NCBI RefSeq assembly: GCF_000376565.1
Contig: NZ_BARG01000087.1
Location: 1 to 64,000, forward strand
Direction: 5' to 3'
From: Streptomyces hokutonensis
GTDB lineage: Bacteria > Actinomycetota > Actinomycetes > Streptomycetales > Streptomycetaceae
DNA: 64,000 nt
The position numbers and the translations under genes are program-made. This document shows, one piece after another, positions 50,100 to 58,474 of this stretch. The notes beneath the pieces were generated by a model. The model saw only the letters and a program-made list of their open reading frames with translations. It searched no databases and had not been told where the DNA came from. Each line of letters starts with the position of its first letter. The stretch's first letter is position 1.

Positions 50100-50366
50100 T
50101 TACGCACCTTCCTTCAACACCCTCTGGATCAGCGTCCGTTGCTCCTCCGTAAGACTGGGGTCGGCCGTGTACACGGTCTTCCCGTCCACCGTGATCTCGT
50201 AGTGGAAGCCGTCCGGGACACCGGACTTCGGCGTGCGCCGGCCGTCGGCGACCACCCGCTCGGCCAGCGCGTGCCACTCATGGGCGTCGGGCCGCGCCGA
50301 GGTGTCGACCTCGCCGCGGCGCTCGATGCCACCGAACCCACCCGTGCGCCGTACCTGAATACGCAT
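50100..50366 (-). CDS. Emfourin-type M4 protease inhibitor
   Basis: This 88-residue protein resembles the emfourin/protealysin-inhibitor family (MRIQVRRTGGFGGIERRGEVD; GVPDGFHYEITVDGKTV; EEQRTLIQRVLK). Members bind and block protealysin-like M4 peptidases encoded next to them. It lies 35 bases downstream of such a peptidase gene on the same strand. No signal peptide is seen, so it acts in the cytoplasm or leaves with its partner. The family call rests on motif pattern and context. Confidence 0.8.
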   Translation of the reverse strand: MRIQVRRTGGFGGIERRGEVDTSARPDAHEWHALAERVVADGRRTPKSGVPDGFHYEITVDGKTVYTADPSLTEEQRTLIQRVLKEGA

Positions 50367-50401
50367 GGGTCCTGTCTAGTACGGATACGGGTGCCGCGCG
50401 A

Positions 50402-51469
50402 CTACGAGGTCGGCACGCCGACCTGTTCCCACGCCTTCTGCACGGCCTGCAGTTCCTCGCCGCCGTCCCCGAACCGGGTCTTCGCGGCGGCCACGGTGAG
50501 CGTGGCGAAGTCGGTGAACAGGGCGTCCTTCTTGAGTTCGCCGCCGGTCAGCACGTCGTACCAGATCTGTCCCGCCTTCTCCCAGGCGTGGCCGCCGAGC
50601 GCGTCGGCGACCAGGTAGAAGGCGTGGTTGGGGATGCCGGAGTTGAGGTGCACACCGCCGTTGTCGCGCCCGGTCTTGATGAAGCCGTCCATCGTCGCGG
50701 GCTGCGGGTCCTTGCCGAGGGCGTCGTCGTCGTAGGCCGTGCCCGGGGCCTTCATGGAGCGCAGGGCGACGCCGGTGACGCGCGGGGCGAGCAGGCCGGC
50801 GCCGATCAGCCAGTCGGCCTCGGCGGCGGTCTGGCCGAGCGAGTACTGCTTGATGAGCGAGCCGAAGACGTCGGAGATCGACTCGTTCAGGGCGCCGGAC
50901 TGGCCGAAGTAGGTCAGGTTCGCGGTGTACTGCGTGACGCCGTGGGTGAGTTCGTGACCGATGACGTCGACCGGGATGGTGAAGTCGAGGAACAGCTCGC
51001 CGTCGCCGTCGCCGAACACCATCTGTTCGCCGTTCCAGAACGCGTTGTCGTAGTTCACGTCGTAGTGGACGGAGGCGTTGAGCGGCAGGCCCTCACCGTC
51101 GATGGAGTGCCGGTTGAAGGCGTTGAGGTAGAGCTCGAAGGTGGCGCCGAGGCCCGCGTAGGCGCGGTTGACGGTCGCGTCCTTGCCGGGGTCGGAGCCC
51201 TCGGCGCGGACCTTCTTTCCGGGCAGGTCCTGCTTGTGCTTGGCGTCGTAGATCGTGCGCCGCGGCTTGTCCGTCTCGGTGGGCGCGGCGAGCGTCGGTG
51301 CGCCGAGCACGGTGGTCAGCCGACGGTGGGTGCGCTCGTAGGCGTCGCGCTGCAGGGTCTCGCGGGCGGGACCGGCGAGCGCGGGGTCCTCGTGCTGGGC
51401 GAGCTTGTCGAGGACATGCGGTGGGACGATCGTGCAGAAGACGGGCTCGAAGCCCCCGTGAGTCGTCAT
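50402..51469 (-). CDS. Protealysin-like M4 metalloprotease
   Basis: This 355-residue thermolysin-family zinc protease has the motif HELTH (residues 172-176) and third ligand Glu196 in GALNESISD. The catalytic-His region is GGVHLNSGIPNHAFY. It lacks a signal peptide and has a short precursor region (CTIVPPHVLDKLA, matching the conserved PPxxL propeptide motif of protealysins), unlike secreted thermolysins with long propeptides. Start ATG 51469 (MTTHGGFEP) has AAGG eight bases upstream; GTG 51478 is possible. The adjacent inhibitor gene fits the protealysin/emfourin operon. Confidence 0.92.
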   Translation of the reverse strand: MTTHGGFEPVFCTIVPPHVLDKLAQHEDPALAGPARETLQRDAYERTHRRLTTVLGAPTLAAPTETDKPRRTIYDAKHKQDLPGKKVRAEGSDPGKDATVNRAYAGLGATFELYLNAFNRHSIDGEGLPLNASVHYDVNYDNAFWNGEQMVFGDGDGELFLDFTIPVDVIGHELTHGVTQYTANLTYFGQSGALNESISDVFGSLIKQYSLGQTAAEADWLIGAGLLAPRVTGVALRSMKAPGTAYDDDALGKDPQPATMDGFIKTGRDNGGVHLNSGIPNHAFYLVADALGGHAWEKAGQIWYDVLTGGELKKDALFTDFATLTVAAAKTRFGDGGEELQAVQKAWEQVGVPTS

Positions 51470-51562
51470 GCCCGGCACCTTGGCACTGAGTCATGCGCCT
51501 GTCACTACCGGCAACCATGATTGGTGAAATACGGGGACAATCATCACAGTCTCGTAGCAGAG

Positions 51563-51603
51563 AGTGGTATACGGCCGGGGATGTCCCGCATAGTGATACG
51601 GCC
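51563..51603 (+). promoter_or_regulatory. Direct repeats upstream of the leuA leader
   Basis: AGTGGTATACGGCC (51563-51576) and AGTGATACGGCC (51592-51603) are near-identical words about 29 bases apart, just upstream of the -10 of the leu leader. They could be regulator-binding sites. The 291 bases between the protease and leuA otherwise hold the -10, the leader peptide and its following RNA. Confidence 0.35.
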
Positions 51604-51626
51604 CCCCGCACGGCGCACGTCTCGGC

Positions 51627-51632
51627 TAGTCT
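51627..51632 (+). promoter_or_regulatory. -10 element for the leu leader transcript
   Basis: TAGTCT lies 10 bases before the leader ATG, so transcription would start about 3 bases before it. The -35 region is not recognisable. Confidence 0.45.
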
Positions 51633-51642
51633 GCTGGACATC

Positions 51643-51690
51643 ATGCGTTACGGGCTGCTTCTCCTTAGCTGCCGCGGCGAGGGCCTGTAG
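51643..51690 (+). CDS. leuA leader peptide
   Basis: This 15-codon frame, MRYGLLLLSCRGEGL, is followed by TAG and lies 79 bases before leuA. Four consecutive leucine codons (CTG CTT CTC CTT) include CTT twice, which is rare in this genome. That is the expected design of a ribosome-stalling attenuator: when charged leucyl-tRNA is scarce the ribosome pauses and leuA expression rises. Short stems downstream (CGCG-GAGCTT-CGCG near 51710; GTCC-TTCA-GGAC at 51737-51748) could take part. The transcript is almost leaderless. Confidence 0.8.
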   Translation: MRYGLLLLSCRGEGL

Positions 51691-51769
51691 TCCAGGTCGA
51701 CTCCCTCCCCGCGGAGCTTCGCGTTGCGCGTCGGCCGTCCTTCAGGACACCACGAGGAGCCCACGCATC

Positions 51770-53500
51770 ATGGCCCAGAGCGCCAATCGCCAGCAGCCCA
51801 GTTCCATGCCGATCCACAAGTACGGCCAGTACGAGCAGGTCGACATCCCCGACCGCACCTGGCCCGACCGGCGGATCACCGTCGCCCCCCGCTGGCTCTC
51901 CACCGACCTGCGTGACGGCAACCAGGCCCTGATCGACCCCATGTCGCCCGTGCGCAAGCGCGCGATGTTCGACCTGCTGGTCAAGATGGGCTACAAGGAG
52001 ATCGAGGTCGGCTTCCCGGCCTCCGGCCAGACCGACTTCGACTTCGTGCGCTCCATCATCGAGGAAGAGGGCGCGATCCCGGACGACGTCACGATCTCCG
52101 TACTGACCCAGGCCCGCGAGGACCTGATCGAGCGGACCGTGGAGTCCCTGCAGGGCGCCAAGCGCGCCACCCTGCACCTGTACAACGCGACCGCGCCCGT
52201 CTTCCGCCGCGTGGTCTTCCGCGGCTCCAAGGACGACATCAAGCAGATCGCCGTCGACGGCACCCGCCTGGTGATGAAGTACGCCGACGTACTGCTGGGC
52301 CCCGAGACCGAGTTCGGCTACCAGTACAGCCCCGAGATCTTCACGGACACCGAGCTGGACTTCGCGCTGGAGGTCTGCGAGGCGGTCATGGACGTCTGGC
52401 AGCCCGGCCCGGGCCGCGAGATCATCCTCAACCTGCCCGCCACCGTTGAGCGTTCGACCCCGTCCACGCACGCGGACCGCTTCGAGTGGATGCACCGCAA
52501 CCTGTCCCGCCGCGAGCACGTGGTGCTGTCGATCCACCCGCACAACGACCGCGGTACGGCCGTCGCCGCCGCCGAGCTGGCGCTGATGGCCGGCGCCGAC
52601 CGCGTCGAGGGCTGCCTGTTCGGGCAGGGCGAGCGCACCGGCAACGTCGACCTGGTCACCCTGGGCATGAACCTGTTCTCCCAGGGCGTCGACCCGCAGA
52701 TCGACTTCTCCGACATCGACGAGATCCGTCGTACGTGGGAGTACTGCAACCAGATGGAGGTCCACCCGCGCCACCCGTACGTGGGCGACCTGGTCTACAC
52801 GTCCTTCTCCGGCTCCCACCAGGACGCCATCAAGAAGGGCTTCGACGCCATGGAGGCCGACGCCAAGGCCAAGGGCGTCACGGTCGACGACATCGAGTGG
52901 GCGGTCCCGTACCTGCCGATCGACCCGAAGGACGTCGGCCGCTCCTACGAGGCCGTCATCCGGGTCAACTCGCAGTCCGGCAAGGGCGGAATCGCGTACG
53001 TCCTGAAGAACGACCACAAGCTGGACCTGCCGCGCCGGATGCAGATCGAGTTCTCCAAGCTGATCCAGGCCAAGACGGACGCCGAGGGCGGCGAGGTCAC
53101 CCCGAAGGAGATCTGGGCGACCTTCGAGGACGAGTACCTGCCGAACCCGGACAACGCCTGGGGCCGTATCCAGGTCAAGACCGGCCAGTCGACCACCGAC
53201 ACCGACGGCGTGGACACGCTCAAGGTGGAGGCGAGCGTCGACGGCGTCGACACCGTCCTGACCGGCTCCGGCAACGGCCCGATCTCCGCCTTCTTCGACG
53301 CCCTGCAGTCCGTCGGCATCGACGTACGCCTGCTGGACTACCAGGAGCACACGATGAGCGAGGGCGCCTCCGCGCAGGCCGCCTCGTACATCGAATGCGC
53401 GATCGACGACAAGGTTCTGTGGGGAATCGGGATCGACGCGAATACGACACGTGCCTCACTGAAGGCGGTCGTCTCGGCCGTCAACCGCGCTACCCGCTGA
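51770..53500 (+). CDS. leuA: 2-isopropylmalate synthase
   Basis: This 576-residue enzyme performs the first committed step of leucine synthesis, condensing acetyl-CoA with 2-oxoisovalerate. It has the DRE-TIM metallolyase barrel with LSTDLRDGNQALIDPM and SIHPHNDRGTAVAAAELAL (metal His pair), GCLFGQGERTGNVDL, and the C-terminal LeuA regulatory domain that binds leucine for feedback inhibition. ATG 51770 has cgaggag upstream. It is preceded by the leucine-rich leader and followed by a strong terminator. Confidence 0.97.
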   Translation: MAQSANRQQPSSMPIHKYGQYEQVDIPDRTWPDRRITVAPRWLSTDLRDGNQALIDPMSPVRKRAMFDLLVKMGYKEIEVGFPASGQTDFDFVRSIIEEEGAIPDDVTISVLTQAREDLIERTVESLQGAKRATLHLYNATAPVFRRVVFRGSKDDIKQIAVDGTRLVMKYADVLLGPETEFGYQYSPEIFTDTELDFALEVCEAVMDVWQPGPGREIILNLPATVERSTPSTHADRFEWMHRNLSRREHVVLSIHPHNDRGTAVAAAELALMAGADRVEGCLFGQGERTGNVDLVTLGMNLFSQGVDPQIDFSDIDEIRRTWEYCNQMEVHPRHPYVGDLVYTSFSGSHQDAIKKGFDAMEADAKAKGVTVDDIEWAVPYLPIDPKDVGRSYEAVIRVNSQSGKGGIAYVLKNDHKLDLPRRMQIEFSKLIQAKTDAEGGEVTPKEIWATFEDEYLPNPDNAWGRIQVKTGQSTTDTDGVDTLKVEASVDGVDTVLTGSGNGPISAFFDALQSVGIDVRLLDYQEHTMSEGASAQAASYIECAIDDKVLWGIGIDANTTRASLKAVVSAVNRATR

Positions 53501-53533
53501 ACCATCCTGACCGGCGGTTTACCCGTCGCTCAA

Positions 53534-53568
53534 GGGCCCCGCACGCCGCTCTCCGGCGGGCGGGGCCC
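53534..53568 (+). terminator. leuA terminator
   Basis: GGGCCCCGC (53534-53542) and GCGGGGCCC (53560-53568) pair perfectly. Inside them CGCCG and CGGCG extend the stem around ctct. It is followed by cgtcgttt. Confidence 0.8.
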
Positions 53569-53622
53569 CGTCGTTTCCCGGCCATTCGATGTGCAGGTCA
53601 CGAGCAGGTCTCGTCCTGGGTA

Positions 53623-53652
53623 CTGACTCCAGCTCAACAATGTGGCTAACAT
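53623..53652 (+). promoter_or_regulatory. Candidate promoter of the TerB-like gene
   Basis: CTGACT (53623-53628) and TAACAT (53647-53652) are 18 bases apart, 44 bases before the GTG start. Confidence 0.5.
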
Positions 53653-53696
53653 CACGCCAGCGCGGCGATGTTGCCGCGGCGTTACGGAGGTGCGAC

Positions 53697-54401
53697 GTGC
53701 TGCCAGAACGGGGACGAAACGGCCGAGTTGTCCATGAGGGCCGTGCAGCGCGCGTGCTGGGCATCCGTACCGCGTGGACCAGCGTCGGAGACGGCGAGTT
53801 CTTCTGCCCGGGCTGCGGGGGCGACCGCAACTACCAGCGGCTCACCGGACGCCGCCGCTTCACCCTGCTCGGCCTGCCGGTGCTGCCGCGCGGCGACACC
53901 GGACCGGTCGTCGAGTGCGCCGCCTGCCAGGGCCACTACGGCACCGACGTCCTCGACCACCCCACCACGAGCCGCTTCTCCGCGATGCTCCGCGACGCCG
54001 TCCACACGGTCGCCCTCGCGGTCCTCGCGGCCGGCGGCACCTGCGCCCGTACGTCCCTGGAGGCCGCCGCGGGCACCGTACGCGCCGCCGGCTTCCAGGA
54101 CTGCACCGAGGACCAGCTCGGCGCCCTCGTCGAGGCCCTGGCCGCCGACACCGGCCGCGTCTTCGGCGAACCCAGCGGCGCCGGCCTCGCCATAGAGCTC
54201 CACGAGGCCCTCGACCCGCTCGCCCCGCACCTCGCCCCCGCAGGCCGCGAATCGATCCTGCTCCAGGGCGCCCGCATCGCCCTGGCCGACGGCCCCTACA
54301 CCCCCGCCGAACGCGACGCCCTCGCCACCGTGGGCGCGGCCCTCACCATCTGCTCGGACGACGTGACACGGCTGCTGGCGGCGGCGCGGACACCCTCGTA
54401 A
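53697..54401 (+). CDS. Zinc-ribbon / TerB-domain protein
   Basis: This 234-residue protein has an N-terminal zinc-ribbon (FFCPGCGGDRNYQRL, then ECAACQGHYGTD: two Cys pairs) and a C-terminal helical TerB-like domain (SILLQGARIALADGPYTPAERDAL, with the acidic metal-binding DG pattern). TerB domains are linked to tellurite and membrane-stress systems. No other ter genes are nearby, so a tellurite role should not be assumed. GTG 53697 has GGAGG at 53686-53690, which decides the start over earlier in-frame codons. Confidence 0.85.
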   Translation: MLPERGRNGRVVHEGRAARVLGIRTAWTSVGDGEFFCPGCGGDRNYQRLTGRRRFTLLGLPVLPRGDTGPVVECAACQGHYGTDVLDHPTTSRFSAMLRDAVHTVALAVLAAGGTCARTSLEAAAGTVRAAGFQDCTEDQLGALVEALAADTGRVFGEPSGAGLAIELHEALDPLAPHLAPAGRESILLQGARIALADGPYTPAERDALATVGAALTICSDDVTRLLAAARTPS

Positions 54402-54416
54402 CCCCGATCCGCCCGC

Positions 54417-54432
54417 TACTCCCGGGGGAGTA
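54417..54432. promoter_or_regulatory. Short inverted repeat before the mobile element
   Basis: TACTCC-CGGG-GGAGTA lies 16 bases after the TerB-like stop. It may end that transcript or be an operator of the operon now destroyed by the insertion downstream. The rest of 54433-54569 shows no gene. Confidence 0.4.
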
Positions 54433-54662
54433 ATACGGCTGCCCCGGCCACCCCCGGCAGTACGCCGGAAGTCGCCCTCCCGTGCGACGACGCGGCCCTC
54501 CCGCTCCGGAAGTCTGGAGATCGCAGCCAGACATCCGCGTCGGATGGGGCCGTTCCACCCCTTGGTCTTCGCAGGGAATCCCGATCTTCAGGCAGGGCGG
54601 GAATGCGATCCTCGGCCCGGAGGTGCGCAGCGCCGGAGTTCTCTGTGTTTCGGCGGTGGTGA

Positions 54663-55025
54663 TCAGGCGGGGCGCTTCTGATTCTCGATGTAGTCCTTGA
54701 CGATGCTCAGTGGTGCGCCGCCGCACGACCCCACGAAGGGCGAGTGTGCCCAGAACACCGACCCCGTGCCGACGCGGTTGATCCGCCCGGTGTACTCGGC
54801 GCGCAGGTAGCGGGAGCTGACTCCTTTGAGGCTGTTGACCAGCTTCGACAGGGCGATCTTCGGTGGGTAGTGCACCAGCAGGTGAGTGTGATCGCCTTCG
54901 CCGTTGAACTCGGCCAACTCCGCGCCGAAGCTCTCGCACACGTCCCGCATGATCGCCTCGCAGCGCGTCAGCATCTCGTCGTTGAAGACCTCACGCCGAT
55001 ACTTGGTGATGAACACCAAGTGGGC
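54663..55025 (-). pseudogene. IS200-like transposase TnpA, 5'-truncated
   Basis: The frame encodes AHLVFITKYRREVFNDEMLT through to IENQKRPA, the body of a Y1 (HUH) transposase, with HTHLLVHYPPK as the HUH motif variant and a Tyr in the following helix (IVKDYIENQ). The expected first ~20 residues are missing: immediately upstream of AHLVF the sequence becomes antisense tnpB. No start codon with a ribosome site is available, so the gene is very likely dead. Confidence 0.85.
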
Positions 55026-56196
55026 CAGCAGGCCGCGCTCGTCGAGATGCTGCGGGATCACTGCTCCCTCTACAACGGAGCCTTGCAGGAACGGCGCGAC
55101 GCCTACGGCCACGGCTCGAAGACGAGCATCAAGTACAGGACGCAGTCCGCGCAGCTCAAGGAGATCCGGGCGTTTGACCCGGAGCGTCAGGGTCGGTGGT
55201 CGTTCTCTTCGCAGCAGGCCACCTTGCGCCGTCTGGACAAAGGGTTCGCGGCGTTCTTCCGCCGGGTCAAGTCCGGTGATGCCCGGGTATCCGCGTTTTC
55301 GTGGGGTGAACTGGTTCGACACGGTGGACTTCCCCAGGGACGGCGACGGCTGCCGTTGGGACTCCACGCCACACGACCCCGTGACCCGCGTCCGTTTCCA
55401 GGGTGTCGGGCACGTCAAGGTCAACCAGCACCGTCCGGTGGCCGGCACGGTCAAGACCGTCAGCGTCAAGCGCGAGGGCGGGCGCTGGTACGTCGTGCTG
55501 ACCGCCGAACAGGAACAGCCCAAGCCGCTGCCGCAGACCGGCAGCGCGGTCGGTATCGACATGGGCATAGCCAACTTCCTCGCTGACTCGGGCGGTGAGT
55601 TCGTGCCGAATCCCCGCCACGGACGGCGCGCCGCCGCGAAGCTCGAAGCCGCACAGCAGGCGCTGTCCCGCTTTCCCCGGGTTCGGCGGGACAAGCGCAC
55701 AGCCAACCACCAGCGTGCCGCGGACCAGGTCGTCCAACTCCACCGCAAGGTACGTCTCCAGCGGCTCGACCACGCGCACAAGACAGCCCTCGATCTGGTC
55801 CGCAAACACGACTTCATCGCGCACGAAGACCTCAAGATCCGCAATATGGTCAAGGCCCCCACCCCGAAGTCGGACCCTGACCAGCCAGGCGGCTTCCTGT
55901 CCAACGGGGCTGCCGCCAAAGCCGGGTTGAACCACTCGATCTCGGATGCCGGATGGGGGGTGTTCCTGACGATCCTGCACGCCAAGGCTGAAAGCGCCGG
56001 ACGAGAAGTGATCGCCGTGGACCCCCGCAACACCTCCCGGACCTGCCCCACCTGCGGGCACGTCTCAGCGGAGAACCGGCCCACCCAGGAGAAGTTCCAC
56101 TGCGTCTCGTGCGGCCACAGCGCGCACGCTGACGCGGTGGGCGCCCTGAACGTTCTACGGGCCGGGCTGGTCCGTCGCGACGCCCAACCGGCATAG
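55026..56196 (+). pseudogene. TnpB RNA-guided nuclease, 5'-truncated and frameshifted
   Basis: Homology begins abruptly at QQAALVEMLRDHCSLYNGAL (55026 on), lacking the first ~15 residues, and runs in one frame to 55280 (FRRVKSGD). It then continues in another frame from 55282 (PGYPRFRGVNWFDTVDF) to the stop at 56196. One base remains at the break, so two bases were lost (or one gained). Downstream the RuvC-like motifs are intact (GIDMGIANFL, a Glu in HEDLKIRNM, and DAVGALN), as is the zinc finger CPTCGHVS / CVSCGHSAHAD. TnpB of active elements cuts DNA guided by RNA from the right end. Confidence 0.85.
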
Positions 56197-56203
56197 CGAG
56201 AAG

Positions 56204-56223
56204 CCCCGGCTTTTACGCCGGGG
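56204..56223 (+). other. Right-end hairpin of the IS element
   Basis: CCCCGGC-TTTTAC-GCCGGGG, then AGGAGTCAC, just after the tnpB stop. It is the subterminal hairpin recognised by TnpA and the end of the guide-RNA (omega RNA) region of TnpB elements. Confidence 0.8.
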
Positions 56224-56232
56224 AGGAGTCAC

Positions 56233-56563
56233 GGGGGCCGAACAGAGGAAGAGAGAAGAGCAGCACACGGCGACGAGCCATCCCCTGGGGGGTGCTCGCG
56301 TTCTGGATCGGGGTGCTCGCGCTGGCCGCGCCGTTCGCGTCGGAGCTGGCGACGTCACGCACGACTGGGACGGCGCCCTGCACGTGGACGTCACCGACGA
56401 CGGACTCGGCAGCGGCTCCGCTCCGCCCGGCTTCGGTCTTGTCGGCATGCGCGAACGGGTCCGCAGCGTCGGCGGCACGCTGAGCGCCGGGCCGCTGGAC
56501 GCGGCGGGCTTCGCCGTGAACGCCGTACTGCCCCTGCGGGCACACAGCGAGGGAGCACGGTGA
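56233..56563 (+). pseudogene. Fused remnants: membrane-protein N-terminus and sensor-kinase C-terminus
   Basis: From 56268 one frame reads RRRAIPWGVLAFWIGVLALA and on, a basic start followed by a transmembrane helix (possibly the N-terminus of an MMPL-type transporter), and is lost after about 56350. In another frame, 56345-56563 encodes DWDGALHVDVTDDGLG and GFGLVGMRERVRSVGG, the C-terminal ATPase end of a NarL-type histidine kinase, ending in a TGA that overlaps the response regulator start. The middle of both genes is gone. A deletion joined them, probably tied to the IS insertion immediately upstream. Confidence 0.7.
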
Positions 56564-57225
56564 CCGCCATCCGCGTTCTCCTCGCCGACGACCAGACCCT
56601 CGTACGGGCCGCGTTCGCCATGCTCGTCGAATCGGCCAAGGACATGGAGGTCGTCGGACAGGCCGCCACCGGTCGCGAGGCCGTAGCGCTTGCCCGCACG
56701 TCACGCGCCGACCTCGTCCTCATGGACATCCGCATGCCCGACCTCGACGGCATCGAGGCCACCCGCCTCATCGCCGCCGACGAGGACCTCGCCGGGGTCA
56801 AGGTCCTCGTCCTGACCACCTACGACACCGACGAGAACGTGGTCGACGCGCTGCGCGCCGGCGCCTCCGGATTCCTGGTCAAGGACACCCGTCCGGCCGA
56901 ACTCCTCGACGCGATCCGCACGGTGGCCGCCGGAGAGGCGCTTCTGTCGCCCGGTCCGACGGCCCGGCTCATCGCCCGTTTCCTGCGCAGCCCCGTCGCG
57001 CCCGCCACCGGCGGCCCCGAATGCCTCTCCGCGCGGGAACGCGGAGTGCTCGCCCTGGTCGCGCGCGGCCTCAACAACACCGAGGTGGCCGAAGCGTTGG
57101 GCCTGAGTCCGCTCACCGCGAAGACGCACGTCAGCCGCATCATGGGCAAACTCGGGGCGCGGGACCGGGCCCAGCTGGTGATCGTGGCGTACGAGTCCGG
57201 GATGGTGACACCGGGGAGGCTGTGA
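56560..57225 (+). CDS. NarL/LuxR-type response regulator (orphaned)
   Basis: This 221-residue protein has a receiver domain with Asp56 in LVLMDIRMPDLDG, conserved Thr and Lys (VLTTYDTDE; FLVKDT), and a C-terminal LuxR helix-turn-helix (LSARERGVLALVARGLNNTEVAEAL and LTAKTHVSRIMGKLG, quoted in part). Start GTG 56560 overlaps the stop of the kinase remnant, so it was once coupled to it. Its cognate kinase is broken, so it either lacks input or is phosphorylated by another kinase. The sialidase gene follows after 50 bases. Confidence 0.92.
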   Translation: MTAIRVLLADDQTLVRAAFAMLVESAKDMEVVGQAATGREAVALARTSRADLVLMDIRMPDLDGIEATRLIAADEDLAGVKVLVLTTYDTDENVVDALRAGASGFLVKDTRPAELLDAIRTVAAGEALLSPGPTARLIARFLRSPVAPATGGPECLSARERGVLALVARGLNNTEVAEALGLSPLTAKTHVSRIMGKLGARDRAQLVIVAYESGMVTPGRL

Positions 57226-57275
57226 CGGACAGGTCGGCGTCGCCCCGCGCGGGGCGACCTCCGCAAGGGAGCGCG

Positions 57276-58469
57276 ATGACCATCCTGAGCCGCACGCTTC
57301 TCGTAGCCGCAGTACTGGCCGCCCCCATCACCTTCGCCGCCCACGCGTCCGCGCGCTCCGGCTGCACGTCCTCCGTCCCCTACGTCTCCGGAGACGGCGG
57401 CTACGACACCTACCGCATCCCCGCGACCGTCACCACCGACCAGGGCACGGTCCTCGCCTTCGCCGAAGGGCGCCACAACGACGCGGGCGACACCGGCAAC
57501 ATCGACGTCGTCCTACGGCGCTCCAGCGACGGCGGCTGCACCTGGGGCCCCCTGTCCGTCGTGGCCGCCGGCGACGGCGACACCCGGGGCAACCCGGCCC
57601 CCGTGGTCGACCCCCGTACCGGCGCGATCGTGCTGGTCACCTCCTACAACAGCGGTGCCGTGACCGAGGGCCAGATCATGCGCGGCGAGGTCACGGCCGA
57701 GCAGAGCCGCCGGGTGTTCGTGCAGCGCAGCTGGGACGACGGGCGCACTTTTACGCCTCCGCGGGACATCACGGGGGAGGTGAAACTCCCGACCTGGCGC
57801 TGGTACGCGACAGGTCCCGGGCACGCGGTCGCGCTGACGCGGGGTGCGCATGCGGGGCGGTTGGTGATCCCTGCGAACCACTCGGCCGCGCCGCCCGCCG
57901 GCTCGGCCGACACCGGGCAGGAGGCCAGGTACTACGGCGGCCACGACCTGTACAGCGACGACGGGGGCGAGACATGGCGGCTGGGCTTCGTGGACTCCAC
58001 GTACAACGGCGTCGACAACGCGAACGAGTCCTCGGCGGCCGAACTCCCCGACGGGCGGCTGTACTTCAGCTCCCGCGACCAGCTGGGCACGAGCCCGGGC
58101 AACCGGCTCGACACGTACTCCAGCGACGGGGGCGAGACGCTTGACCGGCCCTACGCCGTGCAGCACACGCTGGACGACGTCCCGGTGGTGGAGGGCAGCG
58201 TGCTCCAACTCCCCGGAGCCGGCGGGGCGTTGCTGTTCTCGGCGCCTTCCGTGCCCAACGTCCGCCAGGGGATGGCGATTTGGCGGAGCGGGGACGGTGG
58301 GGGGACCTTCGTGAAGGCGGTCGTGCTGTCGGGACAGCGGGCGGGGTACTCGGATCTGGTGCGGGTGGGGGCGGACACGGTGGGGGTGTTGTACGAGACG
58401 GGGGTGACGGGGACGTACGACACGATCGAGTTCCGGCGAGTGGGCGTGGCTGAGCTGAGTGGTGGGTGA
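57276..58469 (+). CDS. Secreted exo-alpha-sialidase (GH33)
   Basis: This 397-residue neuraminidase releases terminal sialic acids. A signal peptide (LLVAAVLAAPITFAAHASA, cleaved near residue 27) leads to the RIP motif YDTYRIPAT and at least five Asp-box-type repeats (SSDGGCTW, SWDDGRTF, SDDGGETW, SSDGGETL, SGDGGGTF) that build the six-bladed propeller. The acid/base Asp and nucleophile Tyr regions appear present (GHAVAL; GYSDL near the end). No carbohydrate-binding module follows, so this is a compact form. ATG 57276 has aaggga upstream. The transport and lyase operon lies convergently next to it. Confidence 0.92.
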   Translation: MTILSRTLLVAAVLAAPITFAAHASARSGCTSSVPYVSGDGGYDTYRIPATVTTDQGTVLAFAEGRHNDAGDTGNIDVVLRRSSDGGCTWGPLSVVAAGDGDTRGNPAPVVDPRTGAIVLVTSYNSGAVTEGQIMRGEVTAEQSRRVFVQRSWDDGRTFTPPRDITGEVKLPTWRWYATGPGHAVALTRGAHAGRLVIPANHSAAPPAGSADTGQEARYYGGHDLYSDDGGETWRLGFVDSTYNGVDNANESSAAELPDGRLYFSSRDQLGTSPGNRLDTYSSDGGETLDRPYAVQHTLDDVPVVEGSVLQLPGAGGALLFSAPSVPNVRQGMAIWRSGDGGGTFVKAVVLSGQRAGYSDLVRVGADTVGVLYETGVTGTYDTIEFRRVGVAELSGG

Positions 58470-58474
58470 CCGTC

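Larger units (their letters stand above)
54570..56232. mobile_element. Decayed IS200/IS605-type element
   Basis: The element carries a reverse-strand tnpA and forward tnpB in divergent order, and at the right end a perfect hairpin CCCCGGC-TTTTAC-GCCGGGG (56204-56223) followed by AGGAGTCAC, a typical IS605-family right end. The left end is less sure, near the imperfect hairpin cccgatcttcaggcagggcggg around 54576-54597. Both transposase genes have lost their 5' ends at one shared junction near 55026, and tnpB is also frameshifted. Such elements have no inverted-repeat ends and make no target duplication. Confidence 0.85.

Noticed and set aside
53697..54401. Tellurite-resistance operon
   Set aside because: Only a TerB-like domain is present; no terC, terD or terZ genes lie nearby.
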